Assembly: GCA_041944835.1 (NCBI GenBank)
Contig: CP145879.1
Location: 186,001 to 250,000 of the forward strand
Length of the DNA: 64,000 bases
Reading direction: 5' to 3'
From: Dasytiphilus stammeri_K
GTDB lineage: Bacteria > Pseudomonadota > Gammaproteobacteria > Enterobacterales > Enterobacteriaceae
Under the pieces are notes generated by a model that did not search any database, was not told the origin of the DNA, and saw nothing but the letters and a program-made list of their open reading frames with translations. A program made the position numbers and the translations under genes. Within the stretch, counting starts at the first letter, position 1. The number at the start of each line of letters is the position of its first letter. Below are positions 61,329 to 64,000 of this stretch, piece by piece.

Positions 61329-64000
61329 TTAATTTGATTTTAATAATGCTGCTAATTTTTCCGAAGCTTCTTCAGCACTACTGATTGAGGGTCTAATTTT
61401 TTTACGTATGCGTAATCTTTCTTGATGATGAGAATAACCCGTACCTGCAGGAATTAACCTACCTACTATTACGTTTTCTTTTAATCCTCGCAGTTCATCA
61501 TTTTTTCCGGCTACTGCTGCTTCTGTTAAAACACGTGTAGTTTCCTGAAATGAAGCTGCTGAAATAAAAGATTCGGTGGCTAAAGATGCTTTGGTAATTC
61601 CTAATAAATCACGTTGATAACTAGCTTTAATTTTACCTTTTTTTTCCAATTCACTATTTATTATTTTCACTCGAGAATATTCCACTTGCTCTCCATCTAA
61701 AAAGATAGAGTCTCCAGCATTTTTAATAGTTACTTTACGTAACATTTGACGCACAATAACTTCAATATGTTTATCATTAATCTTTACTCCTTGTAAACGA
61801 TACACTTCCTGTACTTCATTTGTAATATATTCAGTTACAGCATGTATTCCTCGTAATCGCAAAATATCGTGAGGAGATTCTGGACCTTCAGAAATTACAT
61901 CACCGCGTTGCACATATTCTCCTTCAAGAACATTTAATTGTCTCCATTTAGGAATCATTTCTTCATATGGTTTATCATCACTATTATCTAATGGAGTTAT
62001 TATTAATCGACGTTTACCTTTAGTTTCTTTTCCAAAAGAAACTATTCCTTGAGTTTCAGCTAGTATCGCAGGTTCTTTTGGACGACGAGCTTCAAAAAGA
62101 TCTGCCACACGAGGTAATCCTCCAGTAATATCTTTGGTTACTACTGATTCTTGAGGTACTCTTGCTAGAGTATCTCCCGCATTTACCCATATATTATCTT
62201 CAAGCTGAACAATTGCTTTGCCAGGAAGAAAATATTGTGCTGGCATGTCGGTACCAGGTAAAAGCACTTCTTGACCGTCTTTATTTAAAATCTTTAATGC
62301 TGGCCTCAAATCTTTGCTTCCAGAAGGACGTTCTGCTGTATCTAAAACTACGATAGAAGATAAACCTGTTAACTCATCAGTTTGACGAATAATCGTTTGC
62401 CCATCAATCATATCTGTAAAATTAATTAAACCACTGACCTCAGTTATGATAGGCATGGTATGTGGGTCCCAATTAGAGATTATTTCACCAGAATTAACCA
62501 TTTCTTCACTTTCTTTACTTAGAATAGCTCCATAAGGTACTTTATAATTTTCTTTAGTACGACCTAATTCATCAATTATTTTTAATTCTACATTTCTAGA
62601 TGTAATAACTAATTTACCCTGAGAATTTTTGACAAATTTCGCATTAATTAATTTTAACCGTCCATTATTTTTGACTTCAATACTTGATTCTGCTGCCGAA
62701 CGTGAAGCAGCACCTCCTATATGAAAGGTACGCATAGTTAATTGTGTACCCGGTTCCCCAATCGATTGAGCTGCTATAACTCCTACAGCTTCACCTTTAT
62801 TAATCAAATGTCCTCGTGCTAGATCTCTACCATAACAGTAAGCACATACTCCAAAATTAGTGTTACAAGTTACTACCGAACGAACTTTTACATGATCTAT
62901 GAAATTATTTTCTAATAACTCACATAATTTTTCATTCAATAATGTATTACGTGAAACTAATATATTATTACTATTGGTTTTCAATATGTCTTCTGCAGTT
63001 ACACGACCTAATACTCTTTCTCGAAGAGATTCCTTAATTTCACCTCCTTCAATTACTGGATTCATTACAATACCCTCAAGGGTATTACAATCATCTTCAG
63101 TTACAACTAAATCCTGTGCTACATCAACTAATCTACGAGTTAAATATCCCGAATTTGCAGTTTTTAAAGCAGTATCTGCTAATCCTTTACGAGCTCCATG
63201 GGTAGAAATGAAATATTGAAGTACATTAAGACCTTCACGAAAATTAACGGTAATTGGAGTTTCAATAATAGAACCATCTGGTTTTGCCATCAAACCACGT
63301 ATTCCAGCTAACTGACGTATTTGTGCCGCTGAACCTCGAGCACCTGAATCGGCCATCATAAAAATACTGTTAAAAGATGTTTGTATTTCTTCTTTACCTA
63401 TACTATTTTTGACTTTTTCTATGGAAAGATTTTCCATCATCGATTTAGCAATACGTTCATTTGCAGTTGCCCAAATATCTATTACTTTATTATAGCGTTC
63501 TCCTGCCGTTACTAAACCTGAATTAAATTGATCTTGAATAGCTGCTACTTCTTTTTCGGCTTCTTTGACGATTTCTCCTTTATTATTTGGAATAACCATA
63601 TCATCAATTCCAACTGATGCTCCAGAACGAGTAGCATAAGCAAAACCGCGGTACATAATTTGATCAGCAAATAAAACCGTTTGTTTTAATCCTAAAAGGC
63701 GATAACATGCATTTAATAAATTAGAGATAGATTTTTTTTCCAAAGTTTGATTAACTAGATGGTATGGTAGACCTTTAGGTACAATTATCCAAAAAATAGC
63801 TCTACCAATAGTAGTATCTACTAAATTGGTTTTTTCTAAGAAAGATCCTTCGTTATCTATAATAGATTCTGTAATTCTCACTTTTACACGAGCATGTAGT
63901 TCTGCTAAACCGGATTGATAAATATGCTCAGCTTCTTTAGGACCTGTTAATATCATACCTTCTCCCTTAGCATTCACTTTATCTCTAGTCATATAATATA
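61329..64000 (-). CDS. rpoC: RNA polymerase beta' subunit (3' part, starts beyond the window)
   Basis: The visible 890 codons cover roughly the last two thirds of beta'. The frame stays open to position 64000 (YY before MTRDKVNAKGEG, as in E. coli LYYMTRD), so the first methionine in view is internal. Seen are MADSGARGSAAQIRQLAG (secondary channel), the zinc ligands in TCNTNFGVCAYCYG, the bridge-helix/trigger-loop motif GEPGTQLTMRTFHIGGAAS and the C-terminal GLKENVIVGRLIPAGTGY. The C-terminal tail is shorter than in E. coli. proS follows, a non-E. coli junction. Confidence 0.98.
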   Translation of the reverse strand, partial: YYMTRDKVNAKGEGMILTGPKEAEHIYQSGLAELHARVKVRITESIIDNEGSFLEKTNLVDTTIGRAIFWIIVPKGLPYHLVNQTLEKKSISNLLNACYRLLGLKQTVLFADQIMYRGFAYATRSGASVGIDDMVIPNNKGEIVKEAEKEVAAIQDQFNSGLVTAGERYNKVIDIWATANERIAKSMMENLSIEKVKNSIGKEEIQTSFNSIFMMADSGARGSAAQIRQLAGIRGLMAKPDGSIIETPITVNFREGLNVLQYFISTHGARKGLADTALKTANSGYLTRRLVDVAQDLVVTEDDCNTLEGIVMNPVIEGGEIKESLRERVLGRVTAEDILKTNSNNILVSRNTLLNEKLCELLENNFIDHVKVRSVVTCNTNFGVCAYCYGRDLARGHLINKGEAVGVIAAQSIGEPGTQLTMRTFHIGGAASRSAAESSIEVKNNGRLKLINAKFVKNSQGKLVITSRNVELKIIDELGRTKENYKVPYGAILSKESEEMVNSGEIISNWDPHTMPIITEVSGLINFTDMIDGQTIIRQTDELTGLSSIVVLDTAERPSGSKDLRPALKILNKDGQEVLLPGTDMPAQYFLPGKAIVQLEDNIWVNAGDTLARVPQESVVTKDITGGLPRVADLFEARRPKEPAILAETQGIVSFGKETKGKRRLIITPLDNSDDKPYEEMIPKWRQLNVLEGEYVQRGDVISEGPESPHDILRLRGIHAVTEYITNEVQEVYRLQGVKINDKHIEVIVRQMLRKVTIKNAGDSIFLDGEQVEYSRVKIINSELEKKGKIKASYQRDLLGITKASLATESFISAASFQETTRVLTEAAVAGKNDELRGLKENVIVGRLIPAGTGYSHHQERLRIRKKIRPSISSAEEASEKLAALLKSN

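Noticed and set aside
1..64000. CRISPR arrays, insertion sequences, prophage or toxin-antitoxin genes
   Set aside because: None seen: no regularly spaced direct repeats, no transposase or integrase motifs, and almost all coding space is taken by recognised core genes.

Overview
The window is a 64-kb, very AT-rich, densely coding stretch of a small gammaproteobacterial genome. Nearly every protein aligns from memory with an Escherichia coli orthologue at close to full length. There are no insertion sequences, prophage genes, CRISPR arrays, toxin-antitoxin pairs or strain-specific islands. Intergenic gaps are short, operons have gaps where E. coli has extra genes, and several proteins have lost dispensable domains. 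This pattern fits an obligate insect endosymbiont related to the Enterobacterales. A sharpshooter symbiont such as Baumannia is my best guess for the lineage, but I cannot prove that from the sequence.

Layout: (1) 1-1731, minus strand: 5' part of rpsG, then rpsL and tusBCD. (2) 1947-10335, mostly plus: lpd, hpt, yadGH, dksA (minus), mrcB, erpA and degP, which keeps E. coli 3-4 min order with the intervening genes deleted. (3) 10384-14072: aspA (minus), then groSL behind a sigma-32 type promoter and ending in a strong terminator. (4) 14132-17027: glyQS. (5) 17166-25383: ruvCAB, yebC and aspS (minus), then cmoAB and argS (plus). (6) 25397-32607: tRNA-Ser(GGA), putA, fabI, rnb. (7) 32609-39742: recB and fumC (minus), sodA, fbp, tusE (minus). 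(8) 39821-43856: tRNA-Ser(UGA), yqjDEK, rnpB, ahpC (minus), tgt, yajC. (9) 43974-61292: map (minus), then the E. coli 4-min cluster rpsB-tsf-pyrH-frr-dxr-uppS-rseP-bamA-skp-fabZ-dnaE-tilS, and proS (minus). (10) 61329-64000: the 3' two thirds of rpoC (minus).

How the genes work together: translation dominates, with ribosomal proteins, EF-Ts, RRF, five aminoacyl-tRNA synthetase subunits or enzymes beyond proS, and RNase P RNA. Wobble-position tRNA modification is unusually well represented (TusBCDE, CmoAB, Tgt, TilS). Envelope genes (PBP1b, UppS, BamA, Skp, RseP, DegP, FabI, FabZ) imply a retained peptidoglycan wall and outer membrane. However, lpxD, lpxA, lpxB and cdsA are absent from their usual places. 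PutA, AspA, FumC, Lpd and Fbp suggest use of proline and aspartate for carbon, with gluconeogenesis. RuvABC, RecB and DnaE serve replication and repair.

Most notable observations: a ProRS without its editing domain; a DegP without PDZ2; a perfect 40-bp palindrome between recB and sodA and a second long AT palindrome between lpd and hpt; a putative cdsA relic overlapping a terminator-like fold between uppS and rseP; and a PutA that keeps its DNA-binding domain although putP and recognisable operators are missing. I see no clearly new multi-gene system here.
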